In this document: positions 45,543 through 54,430 of the stretch, piece by piece
Layout of the letters: each line of letters opens with the position of its first letter
Position numbering within the stretch: the first letter of the stretch is position 1
From: Litchfieldella anticariensis FP35 = DSM 16096
GTDB lineage: Bacteria > Pseudomonadota > Gammaproteobacteria > Pseudomonadales > Halomonadaceae
Direction: 5' to 3'
Length of the DNA: 64,000 nt
Assembly: GCF_000409775.1 (NCBI RefSeq)
Contig: NZ_KE332395.1
Span: 1 to 64,000 of the forward strand
Made by a program: the position numbers and the translations under genes
Notes under the pieces: model-generated
Told to the model about the DNA's origin: nothing
What the model saw: the letters and a program-made list of their open reading frames with translations, nothing else
Databases searched by the model: none

Positions 45543-45568
45543 GACGCCCTTCCATGGGGAAGGGCGCC
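45543..45568. repeat. 26-bp direct repeat, right copy (terminator hairpin)
   Basis: Identical to 43936-43961. This copy lies 27 bases past the hsp20 stop on the minus strand. Its hairpin is intact, but its T tract has been displaced by the IS end (AGACTGC), so hsp20 transcripts may now read into the element on its antisense strand. Confidence 0.85.
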
Positions 45569-45595
45569 TGATGGAGAGGAACTCAGCATTCTGCA

Positions 45596-45985
45596 TCAAG
45601 CCGCTCGCACTTCGATACGACGGCTGCGGTGAGTCTCCTTCTTGGGCAGCACCAGATGCAGCACGCCACTATCGACCCGCGCTTCGATGGCCTCAGTATC
45701 GATCTCATGACTCAGCGTGAAGCGACGCGCATACCGTTGAGCACGAACCTCCGCATAGGTCGCGGCAATGCCTTCCGGCATGTCGATCTGGATTTCGCCC
45801 TCCAGGCTGAGTACGTTGTTGTCCACCTCGATACTCAACCCCTCACGCGTCACGCCAGGCATGTCGGCAAGGATATGCAGCGCATTGTCCTCCTCGTAGA
45901 TGTCCACCAGTGGCAACAAGGCACTGTCTTGCCGTTCACGAGTGGCAACTTCACGGGACGCTTCACGCTTGGTGACATCGTTCAT
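45596..45985 (-). CDS. small heat-shock protein, Hsp20 family (second of a pair)
   Basis: A 129-residue holdase chaperone. The alpha-crystallin domain spans about residues 28-120, beginning PLVDIYEEDNALHILADMPGV and ending with GVLHLVLPKKE, where G-V-L is the family's IXI-adjacent signature; the tail SRRIEVRAA carries an I-E-V motif. The start at 45985 is preferred because AGGAGG is correctly spaced. It follows the first hsp20 gene by 20 bases. Confidence 0.9.
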   Translation of the reverse strand: MNDVTKREASREVATRERQDSALLPLVDIYEEDNALHILADMPGVTREGLSIEVDNNVLSLEGEIQIDMPEGIAATYAEVRAQRYARRFTLSHEIDTEAIEARVDSGVLHLVLPKKETHRSRRIEVRAA

Positions 45986-46005
45986 GACCATTCACCTCCT
46001 CACTC

Positions 46006-46476
46006 TCACGCTGCCTGAATCTCGATACGCCGTGGCTTGAGTTCCTCGCGCTTGGGCAGCAAGATCTCGAAGACACCATTGCGGAAATGCGCTTCAGCAC
46101 GGTCGACATCCAGCCCGTCGGGCAACGCGATGGAACGCGCAAACTCGCCACTGAACCGCTCGCGACGGAAATAGGGGCGTCTTTCTTCCCCCTCCGCTTT
46201 GGGCAGTTGCACCTCACGCTTGCCTCTCAGCGTCAGCACATTGTCCTGAACGTTGACTTCGAGATCGGAAGTGGACAAACCAGCCGCAAAGACATAGACG
46301 CGAATCGCGTCGTCGGTACGACCGACGTTGATCATCGGGAAACTGCCACGCGGGACCGAGCGGATATCCGCCGCCCAGGACTCCGGAAAGAACTCATCCA
46401 GAAACTGTTGGAACCAGTCCATGCCTTGGGACTGATTTGTATTGAAACGCCTGAGATCTCCGAACATATCGAACAC
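46006..46476 (-). CDS. small heat-shock protein, Hsp20 family (first of a pair)
   Basis: A 156-residue alpha-crystallin family chaperone. The conserved domain lies at about residues 45-145 (PMINVGRTDDAIRVYVFAAG, then DNVLTLRGKRE, RRERFSGEFARSIALPDGL and NGVFEILLPKREE) with the tail RRIEIQAA. The two paralogues end in the same style (RRIE-QAA / RRIEVRAA), suggesting tandem duplication and co-assembly. An AGGAGG site precedes the start. I saw no unmistakable sigma-32 promoter. Confidence 0.9.
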   Translation of the reverse strand: MFDMFGDLRRFNTNQSQGMDWFQQFLDEFFPESWAADIRSVPRGSFPMINVGRTDDAIRVYVFAAGLSTSDLEVNVQDNVLTLRGKREVQLPKAEGEERRPYFRRERFSGEFARSIALPDGLDVDRAEAHFRNGVFEILLPKREELKPRRIEIQAA

Positions 46477-46657
46477 CTCCTACGCTATAACAGGTCATCT
46501 ATTTTGCGGGTCACCCCGAACCGCGGTACCTTGAGCCTCTCGCTCACCCAGGTCCCGTACCACAGAAATAGGTACACTACGGCGATTTTCAAGGCCCTGT
46601 TCTGGCACTGAAACCATGGGACCGCACTGCCTTTTACAGTTCACGACAAGGACGATC

Positions 46658-47050
46658 ATGTCGATACTGCGCGGCTTCCTGTGGCTACTCGGCTTCCTGA
46701 TACTCGGCGATACTCTGGTGACGCTTCTGGCGCTGCCCATTTCCAACGGGGTGGCCGGCATGTTGCTGATCACCGTCTGGCTGATGGTACGTGGGCGGCT
46801 GAATGACGATATCGCCATTGCCAGCCAGTCGCTGATCCGCCTGCTGGCGATGCTGATCATGCCCGGTGTGGTGGGAGTCTTCTTCATTGCCGATGAGTTT
46901 GCCGGTCACTGGCTGGCGATCGCGGTCGCCCTGATTGTCGGCACCTTGCTCAGCGTCTTGACCACGCTATGGCTCATGCTGCGTTTCATGCCCAAGGCTG
47001 CCCAATCCAGCGAGGAGTCGACGAACAGGGCGGGACATCCTCATGAGTGA
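46658..47050 (+). CDS. CidA/LrgA-family membrane protein
   Basis: A 130-residue, four-helix protein of the holin-like CidA/LrgA family. The segment FLILGDTLVTLLALPISNGVAGMLL near residue 10 carries the family's P-I-x-x-x-x-x-G-M pattern. It is paired with an LrgB protein, overlapping by 8 bases. Roles suggested for such pairs include murein hydrolase export, and carbon-acid (pyruvate, glycolate) transport. The start at 46658 has an AAGGA site. Confidence 0.85.
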   Translation: MSILRGFLWLLGFLILGDTLVTLLALPISNGVAGMLLITVWLMVRGRLNDDIAIASQSLIRLLAMLIMPGVVGVFFIADEFAGHWLAIAVALIVGTLLSVLTTLWLMLRFMPKAAQSSEESTNRAGHPHE

Positions 47051-47753
47051 ATTGCGCGACCACTTGCTAAGCACCCCCATCCTGGCGATCGCCCTGACCC
47101 TGGCCGCCTATCTTGCCAGCCTCAAGGTCTTCGAAAGGCTCGGTCGGCCAAGCTGGTGCCCACCGGTGCTGCTCGCTGCCCTGCTGACGGCCGCCACCTT
47201 ATGGCTGCTGGCCATCGACTATGCCGACTACCGGCTCGGTGCCGGGTGGCTGACACTGCTTCTCGGCCCGGCCACAGTGGCACTCGGCGTACCGCTATAC
47301 CAGCAGCTCCACCATATCCGCGCGCTATGGCGACCTATCCTGGTCAGCCTGCCCCTCGCCGCCACGCTGGCCGCCTTCTATTCCATCGCCCTGGCCTGGT
47401 TATTCGGAGCATCCCCACAAGTACTGGCATCGCTGGCACCCAAATCGGTCACCGCCCCCATCGCCATCGGTATCACCGAGCAGATCGGCGGCTCCATTCC
47501 GTTGATGATGGGCGGCCTACTGATCACCGGGGTGATGGCCACCACTTGCGTCGGCTTGCTGGCCAAACACCTGAAGATCACCGATCAGCGGGTGCTGGGC
47601 TTTGTGCTCGGCGTCAACGGCCACGCCATTGGAACCGTACGCGCCTTCGAACTCGGCCCCACCGCCGGCGCTTTCGCCTCACTAGGCATGAGCCTGACCG
47701 GCATCTTTACTGCGCTGTTTCTGCCACTGGCATGGCGGGTGTTGGGGTTATGA
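47043..47753 (+). CDS. LrgB-family membrane protein
   Basis: A 236-residue protein with about seven helices, of the LrgB/CidB family. Conserved features are LLGPATVALGVPLYQQL near residue 76, LAPKSVTAPIAIGITEQIGG near 137 and GVNGHAIGTVRAFELG near 187. It forms a unit with the upstream LrgA homologue. Its end is 10 bases from the convergent T6SS-linked gene. Confidence 0.9.
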   Translation: MSELRDHLLSTPILAIALTLAAYLASLKVFERLGRPSWCPPVLLAALLTAATLWLLAIDYADYRLGAGWLTLLLGPATVALGVPLYQQLHHIRALWRPILVSLPLAATLAAFYSIALAWLFGASPQVLASLAPKSVTAPIAIGITEQIGGSIPLMMGGLLITGVMATTCVGLLAKHLKITDQRVLGFVLGVNGHAIGTVRAFELGPTAGAFASLGMSLTGIFTALFLPLAWRVLGL

Positions 47754-47763
47754 GAGATGAGCG

Positions 47764-48894
47764 TCAGGCCGTCAGTTTCTCCTGCTCGTAAACCTCGGCA
47801 AAGACCTCGGTGATGAGCCGCTGCAGGTTCCGCTCGTGCAACGCCTTGACCTTCGCGGACAGTCGCTTCAACTCCTCGCTGGGCTTGGCCCATTGTGCTT
47901 CGGGGGGTGGCTGTGACCATTCATCGAGGCTCGCCGGCAGGCTCTTGCGCCCCGCCTTCTGGATGGCGCGGATTTCCCATTCGGCGAGATGAAAGGGAAT
48001 CGTCCACAGGTCGAGAATGTGCCACAGGTACCATATCGTCACCTTGAACAGACCGATCTCGCCCTCACGGTAGCGACGATGCAGGCGCGCTCGGGCGTTG
48101 TGGAAGGTATGCACGCCCTCATAGGGTGGATCCCCGGGGCGCTGCAGGCCGTGCGGATCCTGGATCTCCTCGCGGGTATGTACCTCGTACTCCATATAGG
48201 CGCGCACCGATTCCCATAGCCCCATCGCCAACGGCATCCCGGGCTGCGGCAATTCGAGGAAATGCTGCTGCTCGGTCTCGGGATCGATAAAGCCGATGCC
48301 TAGCCCATACTGGCGCTGAACACCATATTGGGTCGCCCCTTGGGCCTGAGTCACCCAGGCCGCCACGCTCTCCCAGGGCACGATGATCGGTGGCTTGCCC
48401 CCGCCAGGCTGATAAGCGACTTCACGGCGCTGGCGATGGAAGCGGGTCGGGACATCCTTGCGGAACTTAAAGTGGTACTGGCATTTGATCACCAAGGCCA
48501 GTATCAGTGCCAAAGTACAGATGACCAAAGCAGGCGCAAAGGCCTCATTAATAACCCCATTAAACCCCACAAAGAAATACTCAACATCCTTACTGACAAG
48601 CCACAGAGCCCCCCCCCCTATCGCAGGAAAAAGGAAAACCATCATTAAAAAACCAATAAAAGGAATCCCTAATGTAAACTGCCAAGTAAAAGGCGTCGGC
48701 ATGCTCCCGCCGAAGTCCAGATAGGCATCATTCACCTCACCGATGGCCTGATTGAAATCCACTGGCGCCGATCCCGTAGGCAGGGGAGCAGGCGACAGGT
48801 AGCTAACCTTGCCACCGGGAAAGGTCTCGATATCTCCGGCCCGGTGAGGCTGGCGAATATCGGGACGCGGTGTCTGGGGTTTATTGGCTGCCAT
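47764..48894 (-). CDS. membrane protein of a T6SS effector module (DUF6708-like, putative immunity)
   Basis: A 376-residue protein that I do not recognise firmly; PWESVAAWV and the surrounding layout suggest the DUF6708 family found beside T6SS effectors. Two helices lie near residues 72-100 and 115-140. The C-terminal half is cytosolic, with an amphipathic segment near 285-305. Residues 93-95 (GGG) plus the next G are encoded by ten consecutive G bases, a slippage-prone tract. It is last in the effector module. A role in protecting the cell from the effector is inferred from position. Confidence 0.55.
   Translation of the reverse strand: MAANKPQTPRPDIRQPHRAGDIETFPGGKVSYLSPAPLPTGSAPVDFNQAIGEVNDAYLDFGGSMPTPFTWQFTLGIPFIGFLMMVFLFPAIGGGALWLVSKDVEYFFVGFNGVINEAFAPALVICTLALILALVIKCQYHFKFRKDVPTRFHRQRREVAYQPGGGKPPIIVPWESVAAWVTQAQGATQYGVQRQYGLGIGFIDPETEQQHFLELPQPGMPLAMGLWESVRAYMEYEVHTREEIQDPHGLQRPGDPPYEGVHTFHNARARLHRRYREGEIGLFKVTIWYLWHILDLWTIPFHLAEWEIRAIQKAGRKSLPASLDEWSQPPPEAQWAKPSEELKRLSAKVKALHERNLQRLITEVFAEVYEQEKLTA
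48609..48618 (-). repeat. in-frame G10 homopolymer tract
   Basis: Ten C on the plus strand, read as ten G in the coding strand, encode Gly93-Gly95 and the start of Ala96. Loss or gain of one base would shift the frame right after the first membrane helix. Confidence 0.9.
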
Positions 48895-49030
48895 TTGTGA
48901 TGCCTTGAATCATATAAGAAGAAGTGGATCGATTTCCTGCCATCCCGCCGGTTCACCGCGTACGGCCACGTCTGGCAAAACGACACCCTTGGGCCTGCGT
49001 TGGGGGCCACAACTGACAAGTTGTCACTTA

Positions 49031-50023
49031 TCAGCGGATACGGATGTTCTTGCGGTACTTCTCTTTCTGGATTTTCTTGACGCTTTCCTCGTCCATGTCG
49101 CGCCAGTAACGCGGGTTGCGCTTCTTGCGCTTGTCGGCGCCGGCCGTGGTGGGGTCCTTGTGGCGGTGGATCTCCAGCGCGGGCACGTCCGGCAGTGGCT
49201 GGGAAACGTCCATGTAGCGCTGCAGGAACTGCCAGGCAGCGATCAGCTCTCCCTGCATATTGGTGGAGGGAAACTGAGCATCTAGCGTCTGCTTGAGGCG
49301 CTCCATGGGATGATAGAGGATCAGTGAATAGGTCGAACTGCCCTGAGTATCGGGCGAGCTTTGCAGAAAGGCATCGAACTCGTGAAACGGCGCCTGAAGG
49401 AGCCGCTTCCAGGGTTTCTTGGGATGGTAGATGGTAAATAGCCCTGTCTGGCGATTGGCTTCCCAGAGCGGGCCTTTTCGCATACCGAGAAAAATGTCGG
49501 GCCTTTTTTGATTTAGTACCCCCCCCCCTTTCCATAAAACAAATGTTACTAACGCGACGGGGAAAACAAGTTTAGCCATCATAAGTATGGCCAAAAAAGA
49601 TTTCTCATACTCTCCGTCAAAAAAAGCCATCCCCAACATTCCTAAAATTGCCACACACATCACTAAGAGGCTTAGGAAAAAAAAACCTTTTCCAATAGCA
49701 GTGGACATGTAGATCAAATATGCAGACAACTTATAGTTTGGAGGCATAATCGCTTGATGGTCGTAACGCACCTTCAAGCTGCAAAAGACCTCATCGCCTT
49801 CCAGATTTTTCTCGGCACGCTGCGCTTCCCAGTTCTGGGAAATGGCAATGTTGTTGAACCCATACTCGTCTTCCGTGCCAGTGTCTCGGGTCTTGCGGTC
49901 CCACGACAACCGGGTACCAAATATCTTGTCACGCTTGGGATGGGCTTCCTCCCATTGGCGACGCTGCTCGGGAGTATAGGCCGTAGCGGCATAGTAGCCG
50001 TCAAAGGTTTCGTTAGCTGACAT
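49031..50023 (-). CDS. membrane protein of a T6SS effector module (putative immunity)
   Basis: A 330-residue protein with two or three helices near residues 100-133 and 143-164, and long cytosolic ends; the tail is very basic (KKIQKEKYRKNIRIR). Its start overlaps the effector gene's 3' end by 11 bases, the usual arrangement for an effector and its immunity protein. Residues 166-168 (GGG) are encoded within a ten-G tract. The middle of the gene is AT-rich compared with its surroundings, suggesting recent transfer. It resembles the neighbouring protein in layout, though I cannot show homology by eye. Confidence 0.55.
   Translation of the reverse strand: MSANETFDGYYAATAYTPEQRRQWEEAHPKRDKIFGTRLSWDRKTRDTGTEDEYGFNNIAISQNWEAQRAEKNLEGDEVFCSLKVRYDHQAIMPPNYKLSAYLIYMSTAIGKGFFFLSLLVMCVAILGMLGMAFFDGEYEKSFLAILMMAKLVFPVALVTFVLWKGGGVLNQKRPDIFLGMRKGPLWEANRQTGLFTIYHPKKPWKRLLQAPFHEFDAFLQSSPDTQGSSTYSLILYHPMERLKQTLDAQFPSTNMQGELIAAWQFLQRYMDVSQPLPDVPALEIHRHKDPTTAGADKRKKRNPRYWRDMDEESVKKIQKEKYRKNIRIR
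49519..49528 (-). repeat. second in-frame G10 homopolymer tract
   Basis: Ten C on the plus strand; in the coding strand ten G encode Gly166-Gly168 and the first base of Val169, just after the second membrane segment. Confidence 0.9.
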
Positions 50024-53000
50024 CGAGGGTTTCCTTGATCCAGTAGTCGTCCGTCGCATCCTCGAGACTCAGAACTTCCGTCATATCACTGGGCATCTCC
50101 TCCAAGGGGGGTGGGGCCGGGAAAATACGCCGGTTGGGCAGCAACGGTGGGCGCGTGGTTTCGCGGAACTGGAGTTGGATGTCCCAACGATAGACATCCC
50201 CGCTACCGAAGCCATAGACCCGCTCGCTCTTGGGAGTATGAACAAAATAGGTGATGCAGTGAGACGCCAATTGCGTCAAGAGTGGAGGTACCCGGGTGGA
50301 GGAGCGTCGTTCCCAGATACTGCCGGCAGGCGATACACTACGCTCGCCCCGCACCAGCGACAACGCCGCGACATCCTGCAACTCAACGCCCATCCCGGGC
50401 AGGGCGCTGCGTACCTCGATAGCCGTGTTGATCCCCTGCTGCAAGTTTGGCTGCGCTTGCCACAAGCGACCCAAGGGACTGGTCGTGCCAGACGGTCGAT
50501 CATGCGTCTGGCCGAGCCGGGCCAGCAACGCATCGCGCTCCACCGGGGAGACGCGACGTATCGAAACCTGGATATTGGCCAGCAGGCTCTGTAGGCGGTA
50601 GTAGGCTTCCTCTGGATCCAGTAACCACGGGGCGTCGTCACGTTGATCGCCGAAGGGCCCGTGTTTGAGCCACTGTTCCACCGGGCCATCGGTGAGCCAG
50701 ATACCGGAGATACTCCCCCCCAGCAATAACGCCAGGCCGATCCACCCCACCGGGCCACTAAACACCATCAGCAAGGTGGCACCGATGGCAGCAGCGGCAA
50801 AAGCAATGCCGGCATCAGTATCACCCTCGTCGAAGCGGCCGACTGCCTCCCAGGTCATGGAGATGGCCAGCAGCAGACCCGAGGCCTTGGTGACCGACCA
50901 GTTGACCCGAATCAGGCTGGGGAACAGGCGCGAGACGATGTTGGTTTGAGAATTACGTATCAGCACCTTCTGGCTGATCTCGCTAACATACACGATCGGT
51001 CGTGGGGCCTGATGGCGCTTGGCGATATAGTCGCTTAAGTTCAAGGTAGCTAAGGTCAAATCAACAACAGCTGCAGCGAGAGACACCCCTGTTTTTAACT
51101 CAAGTTCCCGGAGTGCTGGTAAACTCTGCCACAAGTTCATCGCTTCAGCGACCACGAGAATATACGGTAATTTGATAACTTCGGCGCCGCGCTCGGCCCA
51201 GCCAATCTGGGTTCTTCCCCGTCGTACCATCTTGGCGGCCTGGGAATCGGCATCGGCGAAGACGAAGCGAACTTCACGCGCTTCCCCTACCTCTTGCATG
51301 GATCTCAGACGCTGCTTGTTGGTACCTCCCAGCAGCTTGTTATCTTGAGTGCGATAGACTTCACCATAGAATTGGCGCTGGTTGTTGCGGGCCAGGTATT
51401 CCCGCTCCGCCTTGTCGAGCCCGAACGTCAGTCCCGAGGCAACGTCCTCGACACCGAGCAATACCTTGCGGCTCATATCGACACTGCCCAGTGGTTGGAA
51501 GGTCAGATCGCCGATGAGTGCATGCAAGGCGCCACGCGAGGCATTGAACGATGGCAGGTAAAGCCTGGCCGCCATGGCCGTTCGCTGGCTTTCATCGGCC
51601 ACTTGAGCCAGCAGATTGTTGCCACTTTCGGCAATCTTGCCGAACAGCGTGTCCAAGGCGTTAGTCCAGCGCTTCAACTCGCCGGTGGCACTGGTTCGGG
51701 CCATGGCCGCAAGGATCGACACCTCCAGCGTGTACAGTTCATCACTGGCGGGTGGCTGGCTACGCTGACTTTCGTTGGCCAGGGCCAAGGGACGGAAAGT
51801 GCCACTACCATCGTTGGCTTCTTCTTCCGGCAGGCTGAAGGGCTGCTCGACGGGGTATGTCTCGCTGTCCGGAAAGCACATGGCATGCAGCGGCTCGCGG
51901 CTGCCGTCTTCCAGCAGTGCCAGCAAGGTACGCTGTGCTGCCCGAGCATGCGAGCGTCCGAACTGGTTGGCGATATCCTGATTCAGCAGCGTATCGGCGC
52001 GCTGGGGGTCGAGGCTCAGGGCGGTGAAACACTGCTGGGCGATCTCGAAGCCGCTGAGGTAGTCGCCGCCCTCCAGGCTGAAGTAGTCGGCCAGCACACG
52101 CTGATAGCTCGCATCGCCCAAGTAGTCGGCCAATCGGGTCTGGTGGGCTTCCCACAGGTCATGGGCGATATCACGCGCCAGGGTAGCCACAGCGGTATGG
52201 AACTTGCCGGCGCGATAGCCAAGAACCTCACCGTCAGCAAACTCGTGCAGAGGGTTGTCCTGGTCGCCGATGCGCTCGGGCATGAGGCGCTTCTGTACCA
52301 TGATGGCGCTGCGGTAATGCGGCCGGCTGGCACAACGCTCGAGCAATGCCGACAAGTAGCCTTGCGACTGCTGGGTTTGAACCAGGGCATGACGCAGCTC
52401 GAACATGGGATCGTCGATGACGAGCCCCGGAATCTGACGTTGCCGGGCATCTTCGAAGACATCGCTACCCGCTGGCGCATCTTTCCAAGGCAGTGGCGTA
52501 TTTTCTTCACCATCCGAAGCACCACTCGCTGCAGTGTCGCGATGGCTTTGAGTGATCGCTTCCGCGGCGGCAGCGCGCAGCCCTGCCTCCAACCTCGAGG
52601 GCGAGTCCGGTTTCTTGGCGTTGTTCCAGGCAACGTTGACGGCTTCGGGACCTCCAGCATCCAGTTGCTGTTGCTCGGTCTCGATTTCTGCATAACGTGA
52701 CGTCACCGCCTGCCCGGTCAGGTCTTCAGTCCATAGCGGCGGGTGGGCGATCTGCCATTCGAGCCCAGGGCAGCGCTCACGCTGAGCAGATAGCTGCTCG
52801 GCAGCCAACAATCGTCCGCTCGACACGGTTTGCGCCGGCGCCTGCAGCGACACCGACTGAAAACGTTGATTGAGCACAGTGGGGTTGGCCTCGAGGTAAT
52901 TCAGGCGAGGGGCGGACCACTGAACGTCGGAAAAGGCGACCTTGACCTCCGACGACAGCCAGCTCAGGTCTTGCCTTGCCGGCAGCCAGATTTCCACGAG

Positions 53001-53570
53001 CGGCTTGCCCACGCTAGGGCGATGATTATCGGCGTATTCGCCAGCATTATCCCGATGTTGTGCCAAATCGACATCGCGGAACTCCCATTGCCCGGATTCC
53101 GACATGGCGATTTCTATTTCCCGCCAAATGGCCCCTTGATAGTGAACGTAGAGATAGCCGGGGCGGGCCGGGAGCGCATGCTTATTCCCATCCAATAGCG
53201 ACTGCCAGAGAGCCAGAGGCATAACGGGCTGCACCACATGATGCTGCCACACGGTGCGTTGCGGATGTTCCTGCCAGGGCGTCTGCTGGACACGTCGGAA
53301 CAACGGCACGCGAATCGGTGCTCCCTCTTCGCTGGCGATCTCCAGCCATACATTGCGTTCCGGTTGATCCTTCCAGGTCCAACCATGAATCCGGCTCAAC
53401 GGTTCCGGCAAATCCTCCTCTTCTACCCGAGCCGTCAGGGCCTCCTGCTCCTGCTGATCGGTCCGGTCATAGAAAACGAAACGGTGTCCCTCAGGATGTT
53501 CCTTACCCATGACCTGGATAAAGAGCTTCTGATCTTCACATGCCTTGTGCTCGCTGAGTTCCCCGCTCAT
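50013..53570 (-). CDS. large T6SS effector with MIX-like motif and membrane-active C-terminus (VasX-like)
   Basis: An 1185-residue protein. Near residues 134-150 it has ARPGYLYVHYQGAIWREIE, matching the hRxGhhYhh core of MIX effectors and the N-terminal region of VasX-type toxins. The centre is long and helical. Near residues 890-960 are strongly hydrophobic, glycine-rich segments (AFAAAAIGATLLMVFSGPVG, IGLALLLGGSISGIWL) that could insert into membranes. The gene begins in a 4-base overlap with the DUF4123 adaptor and is followed by putative immunity genes, the order seen for vasW-vasX-tsiV2. Pore formation is therefore a reasonable inference, not shown. The first 126 codons are duplicated at 55374-55751. 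Confidence 0.6.
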   Translation of the reverse strand: MSGELSEHKACEDQKLFIQVMGKEHPEGHRFVFYDRTDQQEQEALTARVEEEDLPEPLSRIHGWTWKDQPERNVWLEIASEEGAPIRVPLFRRVQQTPWQEHPQRTVWQHHVVQPVMPLALWQSLLDGNKHALPARPGYLYVHYQGAIWREIEIAMSESGQWEFRDVDLAQHRDNAGEYADNHRPSVGKPLVEIWLPARQDLSWLSSEVKVAFSDVQWSAPRLNYLEANPTVLNQRFQSVSLQAPAQTVSSGRLLAAEQLSAQRERCPGLEWQIAHPPLWTEDLTGQAVTSRYAEIETEQQQLDAGGPEAVNVAWNNAKKPDSPSRLEAGLRAAAAEAITQSHRDTAASGASDGEENTPLPWKDAPAGSDVFEDARQRQIPGLVIDDPMFELRHALVQTQQSQGYLSALLERCASRPHYRSAIMVQKRLMPERIGDQDNPLHEFADGEVLGYRAGKFHTAVATLARDIAHDLWEAHQTRLADYLGDASYQRVLADYFSLEGGDYLSGFEIAQQCFTALSLDPQRADTLLNQDIANQFGRSHARAAQRTLLALLEDGSREPLHAMCFPDSETYPVEQPFSLPEEEANDGSGTFRPLALANESQRSQPPASDELYTLEVSILAAMARTSATGELKRWTNALDTLFGKIAESGNNLLAQVADESQRTAMAARLYLPSFNASRGALHALIGDLTFQPLGSVDMSRKVLLGVEDVASGLTFGLDKAEREYLARNNQRQFYGEVYRTQDNKLLGGTNKQRLRSMQEVGEAREVRFVFADADSQAAKMVRRGRTQIGWAERGAEVIKLPYILVVAEAMNLWQSLPALRELELKTGVSLAAAVVDLTLATLNLSDYIAKRHQAPRPIVYVSEISQKVLIRNSQTNIVSRLFPSLIRVNWSVTKASGLLLAISMTWEAVGRFDEGDTDAGIAFAAAAIGATLLMVFSGPVGWIGLALLLGGSISGIWLTDGPVEQWLKHGPFGDQRDDAPWLLDPEEAYYRLQSLLANIQVSIRRVSPVERDALLARLGQTHDRPSGTTSPLGRLWQAQPNLQQGINTAIEVRSALPGMGVELQDVAALSLVRGERSVSPAGSIWERRSSTRVPPLLTQLASHCITYFVHTPKSERVYGFGSGDVYRWDIQLQFRETTRPPLLPNRRIFPAPPPLEEMPSDMTEVLSLEDATDDYWIKETLDVS

Positions 53571-53749
53571 ACGACATCCCCTTCCCTGGCGTGATCGATA
53601 TGTTCCCTGAGCACGTCCAGACGACGGCTGACAGGGACATTTATCAATATGTCATGGATCTCCGAGTCTGCGAGACGTCGGATCAACTCAAAAAACTCTC
53701 TGTACTGATCGGCAGGAATTTCGAGTTGCTGAGCCGCACGATAGTGCTC
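53193..53749. repeat. 557-bp direct repeat, original copy
   Basis: This block, identical to 55374-55930, spans the last 61 codons of the DUF4123 gene and the first 126 codons of the effector gene. Here it is in its natural setting, continuous with both genes. The repeats are in the same orientation, 2181 bases apart. Confidence 0.95.
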
Positions 53750-54430
53750 GATAAACCGATATCTCGTGTCACCATCATCGAGGCTTTCCTCTGGCCTCCG
53801 ATAGGCGCGCCAAGCACGCCTTGCCAGGATATGTGCTTCCAGTGCGTCTTCCTGCTCCCTGGACAATGCAATCGGTTGTGTTGCATTCAACTCCAGAGCT
53901 TCGACATCACTTTCATCGTGGCAGAGCGCGTGCCAACATGGTCCTTCATTGTGCTGTTGCTGCAGTGTTGTCCCGAACCAGATCCAGCATTCTAGAGGTC
54001 CAAGCCATTGCCGGCTTGGACGAGAAGATGACTCGAACAAGGCGGCAGCAATATCCGGATGGTAGTAGCGCAGCATGCCCTTACGGTCATCGTAAAAGCG
54101 CACCTCCAGGCAGCGTCGCAAATGCGCGAAGACCTCGGCCTCGGACGCTTGGCTCGACACTACGATCCCCGGAGAGATCCCCGTTTTAGGGTCCTGTTCG
54201 AAAGCGTGAAGAATGTCGCCCCTAACATCGTTCAGCCGCAATATCAAAGGGCTTCTTTTCAGGAAATCGGCGAATGGTGTTTCCAGAAATAGCCATTCGT
54301 ACTCCACAGCTGGCGACATATCATACAACGATGCCAGCGTCTGGCCGGTTTCTTCGAGAACCAACCAGTGTTTCAAGCCGGTTTCGGTCCCTAATAATGC
54401 GGACAATGACTCTGCGCTGATCACTTTCAT
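53567..54430 (-). CDS. DUF4123 T6SS effector-loading adaptor (Tap/TEC)
   Basis: A 287-residue protein of the DUF4123 adaptor type, which loads a cognate effector onto VgrG. The N-terminal half has the family outline: [33 protein letters not shown] and [30 protein letters not shown] (the R-x-Y/F-D-P-R/K region). The C-terminal part is helical. Its start overlaps the vgrG stop and its end overlaps the effector start, both by 4 bases, so the three form a vgrG-adaptor-effector module. Confidence 0.82.
   Translation of the reverse strand: MKVISAESLSALLGTETGLKHWLVLEETGQTLASLYDMSPAVEYEWLFLETPFADFLKRSPLILRLNDVRGDILHAFEQDPKTGISPGIVVSSQASEAEVFAHLRRCLEVRFYDDRKGMLRYYHPDIAAALFESSSRPSRQWLGPLECWIWFGTTLQQQHNEGPCWHALCHDESDVEALELNATQPIALSREQEDALEAHILARRAWRAYRRPEESLDDGDTRYRFIEHYRAAQQLEIPADQYREFFELIRRLADSEIHDILINVPVSRRLDVLREHIDHAREGDVV

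Noticed and set aside
48732-49535. Minus-strand open frame overlapping both putative immunity genes and the gap between them
   Set aside because: Composition is unlike a protein (rich in R, P, S), it lies in another frame of the 330-residue gene, and the two DUF6708-like frames fit better.
51294-52700. Open frame antisense to the T6SS effector gene
   Set aside because: No domain and no ribosome site; the opposite strand encodes the effector with overlaps to both neighbours.
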